From the NCBI GenBank assembly GCA_025677825.1, contig JAIXMO010000013.1, positions 372,001-436,000 of the forward strand: a stretch of DNA of 64,000 bases, in the 5' to 3' direction. Shown here piece by piece: positions 45,470 through 54,294 of this stretch; the stretch's first letter is position 1, and the number at the start of each line of letters is the position of its first letter. A program made the translations under genes and the position numbers. Below the pieces are notes generated by a model. The model was not told the DNA's origin. It searched no databases and saw only the letters and a list, made by a program, of their open reading frames with translations. Origin of the DNA: Helicostylum pulchrum (Eukaryota > Mucoromycota > Mucoromycetes > Mucorales > Mucoraceae).

Positions 45470-47192
45470 TTAATTGATGGTTTTAGCAAATGTGGCAAGA
45501 TCTCGGACCCATGCAAACATGACTTTGGTATCTTTGACGAATTTTTGTAGTTCTGGAGGGTTCAAAGGGCATCTTGAAATGGTATAGTTATGTCGAACAT
45601 ATTGGTTTTTAAACTTGAGCAGGACCTCGTAGTAGATTAAATTGTCTACAAAAACAAAATACATGTTAAAATATATGTAATATCTGCTGACTTGTACTTA
45701 CTGAAATAGAGAACAGTGAAGATTTTGTTTCTTCCACTTTGTTTGATTGTCTTCAAAGCATTTTCATAGATTTTTTTAATATCGCTGTCGTATTGTGCCA
45801 TTGATGAAGAGATATTTCCTCCTGCAAACTCGATTATTAACAATATCTCTCTTGAACCGTTTGAAATTCCCAATCCATCTATTTTAGCTGACCCGGTAAA
45901 GTCATTACTGACTTCAATCCTATCCACAATACATTATGTTAAGACAGAATGAGATATTATCAAAACAAATATATATATACCATTTTGTATTAAAAAGATG
46001 TGCGTAAGGTAATAATAAATGATTGAAAATGGGTTGAATTGTATACGAGACTGCAGTTCGTTCAGCAAGTGGTGAAATAAGAGGATTGGTTGAAGCTTCC
46101 ATAAATCTTATGCTATAACAGAAAAATTAATAGAGAGTCAGCAGTCTGGAAGCACTTAACTTACAAGTGTTCCGTTATGAACTTGACGTAAGCCCAGTCT
46201 TGATGTTTCAAAGGACCAAATGTTTTGTTTGTAAATTCATGATCTTGTAAAAGTTCTCTACGTCAACCCATCACTGATTTATCTTCACCACTTAATCTGT
46301 CGACAAGGCTTTTGCATTCAGAAGTGTATTCGTATTCTTTGAATTGGCACATGTCTTGTAAGGTTAAAATTGTACTTGCTGGAAATTTATCAATTGCCAT
46401 TTCACGTGCAGCTGGAACTGTCCAATCAATAACACCATCCAAGTTAGACACGTAGAAGTGAGTAAATAAGTACTAATTTTGGTATTTACTACTGTTACCT
46501 GTACTCGATTGTCTCATTTATATCATGAAAATAATCCTCAAACACCTTATCATCATTACTATCATTAGCACGTGAATCAACAAAACATGAAGACGATATC
46601 GTAGTACTGTTTTCTGAAGATTCAGCGTCGTTCAAAAGTGTTGTTGATGTACTGGTTTGTGAGCGATTCGTTCCAAGTGCCTAAAAATACGAAGAGTTTT
46701 AAAATAAGTAATATGCATATACTAAATAAAAAGTTATTTTTACAATCTGTGTTTGTGTTTGGATGCTTCCCCACGCTATTTGTGCCAGACCAATTGCATT
46801 ATCAGTGGCCATCTGTTGTAATTGTTGGGATGCACGACTAGGTGTAGTTTTCTTTTCTTCAGAATTTCTCAAGTCCCAATACAGTTTATATTCTTTGCCG
46901 AATTCTGAAGTAGGATCCTTGCGTGTCTAGCAGTAATAAATATGTTGGTAATATGTTAAAAATAAACAACTCTCAATATAAACTTACATCAAACAGGGTG
47001 TTTTGATCCATAGCTTGCTTTCGGCATTCACGGTTACCTGAATTTTTGAGACTCTAATGTACTTTTGTAACCTATATTTGTGCTATTACGGTCTAATTGC
47101 TTAGAGTTAGCGTATTCTATATAAGACAGGCTCGGATGTAAAGAATAAAACTCTTTGTGTTTTTTCTGTAGCTTTTGTTTCGTTTTTGGCAT
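45470..47192 (-). pseudogene. Multi-exon cargo gene of unknown function with a possible PD-(D/E)XK-like domain
   Basis: Reading from the ATG at 47192 (MPKTKQKLQKKHKEFYSLHP), good GT-AG junctions link about seven coding segments. These include SGNRECRKQAMDQNTLFD, TRKDPTSEFGKEYKLYWDLR, FPASTILTLQDMCQFKEYEY, FMEASTNPLISPLAERTAVS, a segment with SAKIDGLGIS...ILLIIEFAGG, and NLIYYEVLLKFKNQYVRHNY, stopping at 45470. There is an in-frame TGA at about 46264-46266, and exon 1 needs a frame change near 47045, so it is decayed. The pattern D-x11-E-F-A after a helix and before an amphipathic helix loosely resembles a PD-(D/E)XK nuclease core; this is tentative. It lies wholly inside the inner element. 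Confidence 0.5.
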
Positions 47193-48259
47193 TGATAAAC
47201 GGGAAAGTTGAAAGGAAAGGTCTACGTGTTTTCTGAAGTCTTTTCGTGGGTATAATTGGTTTTTTATTTGCAGAATTAAATCACGAAGATTGATAATAAA
47301 GTGCTGAAGCTTTTTTGATTGCGTAAGTGATTTTTTTTCTTTTTTTTTTGTAGTTATTCATTACTTTACAAAAATATTCACATTAAGTTATTCTGAAGAC
47401 GGTAGCTCAGGCGGGATTTCTATGGAGACAATCAGCTTGAAACATCCTTCTTGTCATTACTAATAATTTCAAAAATAGGATCAATCTAATGCCCTAATCC
47501 TAAGATCTTGTTTACATTCACGGACAGTTGCAGGCTGTTAATTCAAATATATATGGCAAATAACAATACGTGTGTACTTGGCAGGCTTTTCAACAAAGGC
47601 TGGCTCCCCGTGTTGATTCATGCCTCCTTACTTCTTTGTTCGGATTATGTACTTGGTCCATGTAGAATAGAGGAGGACAGGGTCTTTTGATTGGTTCAAC
47701 TCTTCTATTGCAAAAGACTGGAGGAGAATGGTTTGCGGAATCCTTAGTGAGCGACAATACGTGTGTACTTGGCAGGCTTTTCAACAAAGGCTGGCTCCCC
47801 GTGTTGATTCATGCCTCCTTACTTCTTTGTTCGGATTATGTACTTGGTCCATGTAGAATAGAGGAGGACAGGGTCTTTTGATTGGTTCAACCCTTTTATT
47901 GCAAAAGACTGGAGGAGAATAGCTCACTAACGTATTGCTACTATAAACAATTTGCCTCTATCTACAAGATAAGATACTTTTTTTTTTAAATATGAATATG
48001 TAATGACTAACTTTTTTTTCTCTCTGTTGTACAGTGGTTTAATAGGTTCGCTAGTACATGCCTCAACAATTCTTTCGCAAAACTTGAATAAGGCGCGCTT
48101 TCTCTGATGATCCGGCCCATAACTTTTTGGGCCCCCATCCCCAGTAGCACTGCTACCCTTGCAATTTTTTTTTTTACCCTTTTTCTGTTCACTATAGACT
48201 TTGAATAGTATTTGTACTGAACGTTATGCTTATTTGTGAAAGATGTCTAATTTTTATTT
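47193..48259. other. Non-coding interior of the inner element
   Basis: About 1.1 kb with the 191-bp tandem duplication (47563-47935) and a T-rich stretch. The upstream end of the cargo gene lies at its left. No ORF beyond those created by the duplicated unit. Confidence 0.5.
47563..47935 (+). repeat. Tandem duplication, two copies of a 191-bp unit
   Basis: The unit begins caatacgtgtgtacttggca, contains ctccccgtgttgattcatgc and gaatagaggaggacagggtc, and ends actggaggagaat. Copy 2 begins 191 bp after copy 1 and is nearly identical through gaggagaat (one difference seen: cttcta versus ccttt in the tail). Such identity implies a recent event compared with the decay around it. Confidence 0.85.
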
Positions 48260-49834
48260 AAAGTTTTTTTTTAAAAATCTTCTTTGATTCTGCTCTGCAC
48301 CAGTTGGGTTGAATTGCCAACCTTTGAGCACGCTTACAGCGTTGACAATGTCTGTTCTTGCCCTGTTTATATGAGGAACTGAACGATCACTGAATTGCCT
48401 TTGTGTAGCTCCAGCCATGAAAGAATTAAGAAGATCTTGCGCTTGCTTTAATCTAGAGTTTAAATTAGTAAACTTGTTTTTTCCTTAAACACAAAAGAAC
48501 AAACCCTTCCATGGCCTCGGCCAAAGCCCTTTCAGCGTTGATACCGTCCAGTTCCTTTGTTGTTTCATCAATTGCTACTGCAGCAGCCGCACGAGAATCA
48601 AGCAAAAACCACTGGTGATTTGTCTTCGTCAACAAAGGAAGTCCTGTAGCTCAATTAACCTACATATTATGTATTAATTGATGTTTCCGGTTATATTAAA
48701 TTCGTTTACCAAATACATATGCTTGCAACAAGCACCGCTTTACTGTTGGTCTGAACAATTACAGGACATCATCTGCTTTTTTTCCTGGCTGATGATGATA
48801 TCGTAAAAGATATCATCCTTCGTGAACGATGCTACCTTTATATTTCCCCTCTCTTCAATGGTAATCATACCAGCAGCCTCTTCCTCTAATGTGTATATGT
48901 AAGTAAAAGAATGTGTACTTCTATTAATAAAAACTGTATTAATTAAAACTTACCATTAAAAGCATTGGCTTTTGCCATTCTTTCCTTTTCAGCCTTTGTT
49001 GTCACTCTGTTTTTCAGATCATCAATAATTTGTAAATGATCCTGCATCATATCTGAAAGGACCAAATCCTAAAGTACATGGATCAAAACATCAACCCTTT
49101 GTTTCTTCATTGTCGATAGGTACAACTCTTTAAGATGACGGTGCCAACTTTCAACGTAGTTGTTTGCGTTGATATGGTAATTACCCTGTTATATAAAGTA
49201 AGTCAAATTTGATAATCTATTAAAAATAACGGCACATTAAACTTTACGATAGGCCATACACCGCTTTCGCTTCTTGTGATAGTAGCTATCCTTCATGTAT
49301 CGAAGCAGTTCGTTGGACTCCCATTCACTCGCATTCTCTGATGCCCACATCTTGAAATCACACCACCACAAGTTAAAATCTGTCTTGGTGGGTGCACCCA
49401 TCAGATTGGTGAGCATCTCAAGGGCTTCATCACGTTTCGCTTTTCTTTCTTGCACTGTCTTTTTTGGCTGAGTTGTCTTGGGGATCAGCTTTGAAAGGAT
49501 GTTTGCTTTCCACGCCTTCATGATGTGTCAATTGCGCAAGTAAATTTTCACGTTACTGTTGTACGTGACATCTTCGTCTTCAATACTTTGATGGACTTCA
49601 TCATCACTGTCATCGTCGTCATCGCTGTCATCCTCAATATCACTATCATTTGTGACGGCTCCAGCATTGGGATCAGCATCCTCATCCTCGCTCACACTAC
49701 TGATAATCACCTGGTTGTACGTGTTATTTACTGCAGCAATTTCCGTGTTGGAGTTGTCAATCATGGCACTTTTGGGTTGATAGCCATGTGTATTTGTCAA
49801 CCATTCTAACCAATATCTGATATAATACTGTCCT
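48260..49834 (-). pseudogene. MULE (Mutator-like) transposase C-terminal fragment, disrupted
   Basis: On the minus strand the order of MULE landmarks is preserved. WLTNTHGYQPKSAMIDNSNT holds the second catalytic Asp region, then an acidic insertion. HIMKAWKANILSKL would normally follow a W that is here a TGA (about 49528). WASENASEWESNELLRYMKD comes next, then NYHINANNYVESWHRHLKEL (typical N-N-x-x-E-x-W), a TAG near 49068, and a SWIM-type zinc motif CNCSDQQ..SGACCKHMYL, also with a stop inside. The frame ends with QRQFSDRSVPHINRARTDIV. The N-terminal catalytic part is missing, cut at the junction with the Tc1 fragment near 49830. No MULE terminal repeats were found. Confidence 0.8.
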
Positions 49835-50063
49835 CATTTGTGTAATTATTATAAACCAAATTTCTTTCTTTCTTAGTTGGTATCTCAGTCATTTCTGTAT
49901 CTTTGGGTGCCTCAACTTCAGTGATAACCTTTTTATTTTTTATGTATTTACGAAGATTGGTTAAATTAGTCAAACGAAATGAGAGGTCAATAACAAAAGC
50001 AGCAGCCTCATTTCCCGACTCATCAACGATTCCGCCTCTACCGTCTTCGTAAAAGATACCCAT
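49835..50063 (-). pseudogene. N-terminal fragment of a Tc1-type transposase (right copy of the inner element)
   Basis: ATG at 50063 starts MGIFYEDGRGGIVDESGNEA, then LTNLRKYIKNKKVITEVEAP and KDTEMTEIPTKKERNLVYNN, the same opening as the left relic (GGIFDEQG..., KYIRNQDVQVEAKSP, KKERDLQTL) and as the element at 62117. It runs into MULE sequence near 49835, so only the first ~75 residues remain. Confidence 0.8.
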
Positions 50064-50164
50064 AGTTAAAGTAGAACTGTAAGCTCAAAATTCTGGTTGA
50101 AATATTCAGAAGAAGTGGTTAAAGTATTTAATAAATAAGGGTCAAATTAGCTTTTCAAAAATAA

Positions 50165-50231
50165 GCGCAAAAATTCTCTAAAAGGTGGTCGGACTTTTCA
50201 AAAAAACAGTAAATTGGTAGTGGAAGCACTG
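50165..50231 (-). repeat. Right terminal repeat of the inner element
   Basis: Ends aaattggtagtggaagcactg, reverse complement of the left end (cagtgcttccact, then c/tca.ttt). Subterminal similarity is weaker than at the left end. Confidence 0.75.
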
Positions 50232-50357
50232 TAAACTAAATATGAAAAGCAAAAATGATTTAACTTCGCGAAGTAACCAAAATAAATTCTCGATTAAGCC
50301 AAAATGTAATTTAAAATGGACCAATCATTTTTTATTATTTCGCCAGATCATTTTTTA

Positions 50358-50452
50358 TTATTTCGCCAAATTATTTTTTAGTTAGGGCCAAATTATTTTT
50401 TTATTATCACCATTTAAATTTCCAAAGTGGCCAATATTTACCAGCCTTACTG
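50358..50452 (-). repeat. Right terminal inverted repeat of the outer Tc1 element
   Basis: Contains agttagggccaaattatttt and ends ggccaatatttaccagccttactg. Reverse complement of 42207-42300. Adjacent subterminal units ttattatttcgcca(a/g)atcatttt are repeated. Confidence 0.85.
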
Positions 50453-50510
50453 TACATAAAAAAAACAAAGAATACTGCAAGTACCTGTTGGTGAAACCCC
50501 ATTTTATCAT

Positions 50511-50578
50511 GAATAAAAATGACTTTCATTTTATCAGCCTATTTTTTTATCTTTCGTTTTCTTTTTTATACTATGTAC
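50511..50578 (+). other. Recurrent hydrophobic first exon, copy 3
   Basis: ATG starts MNKNDFHFISLFFYLSFSFL, then a donor GTAAGTATTTTTTTTATACG and an acceptor (ctctgcttttttttttag) near 50661. It matches copy 1 (MNKSDYFINHFFFLF) and copy 2 in layout; a fourth donor/intron of the same type (gtaagtattttttttatac) lies at 52507 with a degenerate exon. Confidence 0.4.
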
Positions 50579-51034
50579 ACAGTAAGTATTTTTTTTATAC
50601 GTGTTCATTTTTGAAACGATAATGTATCTTATTCTTTTATTACTCTGCTTTTTTTTTTAGTGTTTTCTTTATGTTCGTACAAAAGGATACGGTTCAAAGC
50701 TACCGTTGTGCATAAGAGTACTTCTTGCTCAAATATGCTCCTCCCGACTATGATGCTGTGCAGATATTATAATCCTTTTTTATAGCACTTTATAAAGGTA
50801 TGTAAAATCACACTTTCTTTTCTGAGAGCGTAAACAGAACGCGCGCGTACCAAGGATTCCCCAAAAATCTAACCAAGTAATTTTTTTTAGTTGTGCGTGA
50901 ATGGTATGGAATTTTAATGATGATTAAATAGATTAAATTAATTATTTATCTCATTCTTTTTTATACTATAAGAAAAAATCAAGGATAAAAAGAAAGTGAA
51001 GGGCTTGGGAGAAAGAGCTTTACGTCGTAGATAA

Positions 51035-51950
51035 TTCGTGTGAACTCTGGCTTGGCTCGTCATTAAGATAATGGAAACATGGCGAAGTGAAATCTAATAA
51101 CATCCATGTTTTAAATAATCCGAACAAAGAGATGTACACTAGCCCTCGTTTATTGAATCAATACTGTCGAAGAGATTGGTATCGTTTATGAGATTCCATA
51201 GCTTGCAATCGTATGTCAAGAGCTACACGCCTATCTCTCCTTTGTTTTACCTCAATCATTATAACCAAAGAAAAAAGCAGCTGAATTTATACCGCCTTGC
51301 GTCAAAGTTATTGTATTTGATAACCAAACCAAAAATAACTACCAAAAGTGGTTTGGTCGAATTGTTCTTGTTTTTGGCAAGAACTAAATCACTTTTAGAG
51401 GTATGCCAAAGTCGTAAAAAAGTAGCAATCAACTTCACGGAATCCCAGGCAGTTTTAAAAGGTATCAAAGCTCCTGTGTTTTTGTTTTTTTTTTGGTTGA
51501 TGCCGCCACAACCATTGAAGGCTTATTTGAAAATTGTGAAGAGTGCTTTACATTTAGTATGATTCCCGATGCGAAAAGTATCAGCCTGGATATAATGAAA
51601 AAGGGGCTTAAAAAAGCTATAACAAAAGAAGCCGAAACAGTTTTTTCAAAGTAAATGAAGTCTGCTCCTTAGAATTCAAGAAACATGACACCACTCTTTC
51701 TACTTTAACAAAGCAACAAAGCAAGAATATGAGAATAAACGCCTGTATATTGAACGAGATACATTTACTTATGAATGATGATACTGTTTCTACTACTTAC
51801 TTGGATTTTTCTGGTATACATGCATACATTGTTCAGCTATTAAAATTCGAATCTAAATTTATCTATCATGAAGTTGCCAGCTTTTCTATGATAAAATATT
51901 TAATGGAACTTGGAAATCTACGAGCAAGTATAATTAACTTTTACAAATGA
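51035..51950 (+). pseudogene. Degenerate member of the same accessory family as 33-34 kb
   Basis: Starts CELWLGSSLR, stop, WKHGEVKSNNI, clearly homologous to CKLLLGSSIRFWKHGELTSRNI at 34246-34312. Further stops and frameshifts follow. The last open part, 51729-51950, reads NEIHLLMNDDTVSTTYLDFS and ends near FSMIKYLMELGNLRASIINF. No function recognised. Confidence 0.5.
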
Positions 51951-52765
51951 AAATTCGATCTGATCGAAAAAAGTAACATTATTTCACTTGCGAACGTTCA
52001 ACAAGAGCACAAATATGCAATCACACCCCCAAATACCGCCGATTCATAAAAAACCCAGATTTATCCCCCCGTACCCCCAATATAACCTGTATTGTCATAT
52101 AAGGAAGGTATTGGGGATCATTGTATACCAGCTTGGATAACTTAATGTAAGTACCTACTGTTTTATTTATTTATGATTACGCTGACCTCGCTCACTTAGG
52201 CCCCAACGCTGGTTCCATATTCTTCATTACTGATTCTATCAAGGAACGGGTACGAGCTTTCCTTAAAAAGAAAACTCGAAGATTGTCCCTCCGAGCTTAA
52301 AGAGGCCGTCTGGAGTTCCACGGAACCATTACATGTTATAGTCACTGAAGAAGAATGCTACCGTACCGAAGACGGGAAAAAAAAAAGACGAAACTTGTAC
52401 CCTGATTTTTATCTATTTACACGTTCAGAGTACATTTTTGGTTCTTTTTATAAAAAAGTATTTATTCTATCATTTTTTTTTTATACTGTCACATCCTTTT
52501 TATTATGTATACCAGTAAGTATTTTTTTTATACATGTGCATCTTTTAACTATCCCAGTTACTCTATTTTTAAATTACGGATGATTCTATTCTCTACCAAC
52601 AATTAATCCGTCTTTTCTACCTGTTATCTACAGGCGTTTTCTTTTGGAGTTGTGGTACGAAAACGAAAAACAAGCAAAACGAAAACATAGGTAAAAACAA
52701 AAAGCAAAGTAATAAGCGAAGAAGAAAGAAGAAAAAAGATAAATATAAGTGATAAAATAAAGCGT

Positions 52766-53100
52766 TTATTGAGTAGTGCTCTTAGGACAGCATCCACCAT
52801 TTCGCATATTATCGAAGTCTTGCCATTTTTCAACGGAGAATGTACCATGTTTGGAACAACGCAAAGACATATGCGTATCGAATAAAGCCTGTAGTCTTCA
52901 CGTAGTTTGCAAATTTTTTCCATCGATTATGAACATCATTTCTTTCCCAAGTTTTTTTGTAAGTTTATACCCGAGGAAGTTTCGATGTTGTTGCTTAGTC
53001 GTTGTATGTCTTTGTAGCTCTCTTGTAGAAAGTGATTGAAAGAAGGTCTTGGCGTGACCACAAGATAGCTGTTTATTAAACTTATTCTTGACTCCATTTG
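52766..53100 (-). pseudogene. Possible small cysteine/histidine-rich protein, interrupted by one TGA
   Basis: One minus-strand frame stays open from about 53100 to the TAA at 52768-52766 except for a TGA near 52902. It reads GVKNKFNKQLSCGHAKTFFQ, LSTRELQRHTTTKQQHRNFL, then after the stop LRCSKHGTFSVEKWQDFDNM and GGCCPKSTTQ. Cys/His spacing (CGH, LRCSKH, GGCCP) suggests metal binding. The start codon is unclear (the available ATG is in another frame), so this is either a decayed gene or one with an upstream exon. Family unknown. Confidence 0.4.
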
Positions 53101-54294
53101 AAAAAAAAAAAGGAGAAAGTGCTTTTTGGAAAAATTAATAAAACAGGAGGAATCAGATTAAAGGTGTGATAACGTTTATTTCTTATTCTTTGGTGTAAAA
53201 TAAATCCCGGTAAAAGGGATTGCGGTTGCTTTAAGAAACAGTATATCCTTTTGTACGGACATAAAATAAAAAAAGTGCATAAAAGAAGAAAAAGTGATTT
53301 ATTCGTTTTTTTAAAAAAAAAAGATTAAAATAACTAGCGGGGCAATTTGTTCATGTGATCTATTTAATCATTTTTACGTAAGTACAACTTAATCTTTATT
53401 CGCGTAAAAAGGGAGCTAGTACGAATCAAGTTGGAAAAAAAGTACCTACTACGTACATAAAAACAATTAATCAAAAGTAAAAAGTACGAGTATATGAAAC
53501 AAATACTGGTATAATACAGACCGTGATAGTCCCAACCCAACTCCCACCTCAAACTAAACTTTAAAGTTTATCTTTTTCTTTCTGCTAAAAAAGTAAATAC
53601 ATAATAAGCTTCTTACAGTCAAAGTTTTTTAGACCACAGTTTTCGTTTTTTTTTACCGCGCACCTGGATTATTGTGCAGTGCGCAAAGAAGTTATCAGGG
53701 AGATTGCTCCTAAAAAAATAAACTGAGAAATTGCTGTGGTAAATATTTACCAAATTATTAGATCGTATATCGATTTATTTGTTTTATACTCAACGGGTAT
53801 TTTTAAACTGTCAGAATTTAAGGAAAAAAAAACCAAAACCAAAACCAAAAAAAAAAAAGCTAATACTTTATCGTGCGCATGGAAATGTAGTAAATAAATG
53901 CTATTTTCCACACGAGTAATACATGCTTACATTGATAGACCGCTAAATTTCTATTCCTTGTTTTAGTCATCTAAAAAAAATAAAAAGATCTACGAGGATA
54001 TGTCTCGGGGAAATAACGCAAAAAAAAGACTAGCGAATTATCTAGTTGATGCGATAGTGAAATGTATGCAATATGTTTATATATGTGGGGTTCAAAACAA
54101 GAACTAATTACTAGTAAAGAGTTATAGCTTGATATTATTTAATCGTCATGTGCTTTGATAAAATGAAACCGCCCACATGTTTATGGCACAATAAATAATA
54201 ATAACAAAAAAACTTCCGTTTGTATAAATCGTTTCTTTTCAACTTATTCTCCTTTAAACACTTTTTTTACTTTCCTTTTTGTTTTTCTTTTTTT
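53101..54294. other. Spacer upstream of the AMN1-like gene
   Basis: About 1.2 kb. It contains repeat blocks shared with 32.9 kb (gcggttgcttta.gaa, ccttttgtacgga) and the dispersed motif near 53350 (reverse strand). No gene seen. The T-rich leader of the next gene precedes 54295. Confidence 0.5.

Larger units (their letters stand above)
43873..50231. mobile_element. Inner Tc1-type composite element carrying cargo
   Basis: The ends are cagtgcttccact on the left and agtggaagcactg on the right, flanked by TA (43871-43872 and 50232-50233). Both ends are 5' sides of transposase units facing inward: a plus-strand relic at 44067-45303 and a minus-strand N-terminal fragment at about 49835-50063. Between them lie 4.5 kb with a decayed multi-exon gene, a tandem duplication and a MULE remnant. 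The structure can be read as two inverted Tc1 copies moving as a unit, or as one element enlarged by later insertions and rearrangement. Confidence 0.75.
42207..50452. mobile_element. Outer Tc1/mariner element, split by a second composite element
   Basis: Left end cagtaaggctggtaaatatt and right end aatatttaccagccttactg are perfect inverted repeats, each flanked by TA (42205-42206 and 50453-50454), the Tc1/mariner target. Homology continues inward for about 90 bp through subterminal units of the type aataatttggcgaaataat. Removing the inner insertion (43873-50231 plus one TA) leaves about 1.9 kb, a normal Tc1 length, with one minus-strand transposase. The nested arrangement gives a relative order: this element inserted first. 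Confidence 0.85.
50455..52765. other. Accessory DNA: decayed copies of the lineage-specific family
   Basis: No intact gene. It contains a hydrophobic exon/intron unit at 50511-50661, a block in inverted relation to 34480-34535 (50690-50745), coding debris matching the end of the 33-34 kb pseudogene (51035-51110), an isolated 73-codon frame (51729-51950), and a second copy of the conserved intron at about 52507. Treated as gene relics. Confidence 0.55.

Noticed and set aside
47508..47881. Two nearly identical 40-60-codon ORFs that could look like a small gene family
   Set aside because: They are the same frame seen twice because of the 191-bp tandem duplication; there is no motif or coding bias.
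54220..54294. Upstream ATG extending the AMN1-like protein by 25 residues
   Set aside because: The extension is only Phe/Leu/Ser/Lys from a T-rich leader and would look like a false signal peptide; the ATG at 54295 fits a cytosolic F-box protein better.
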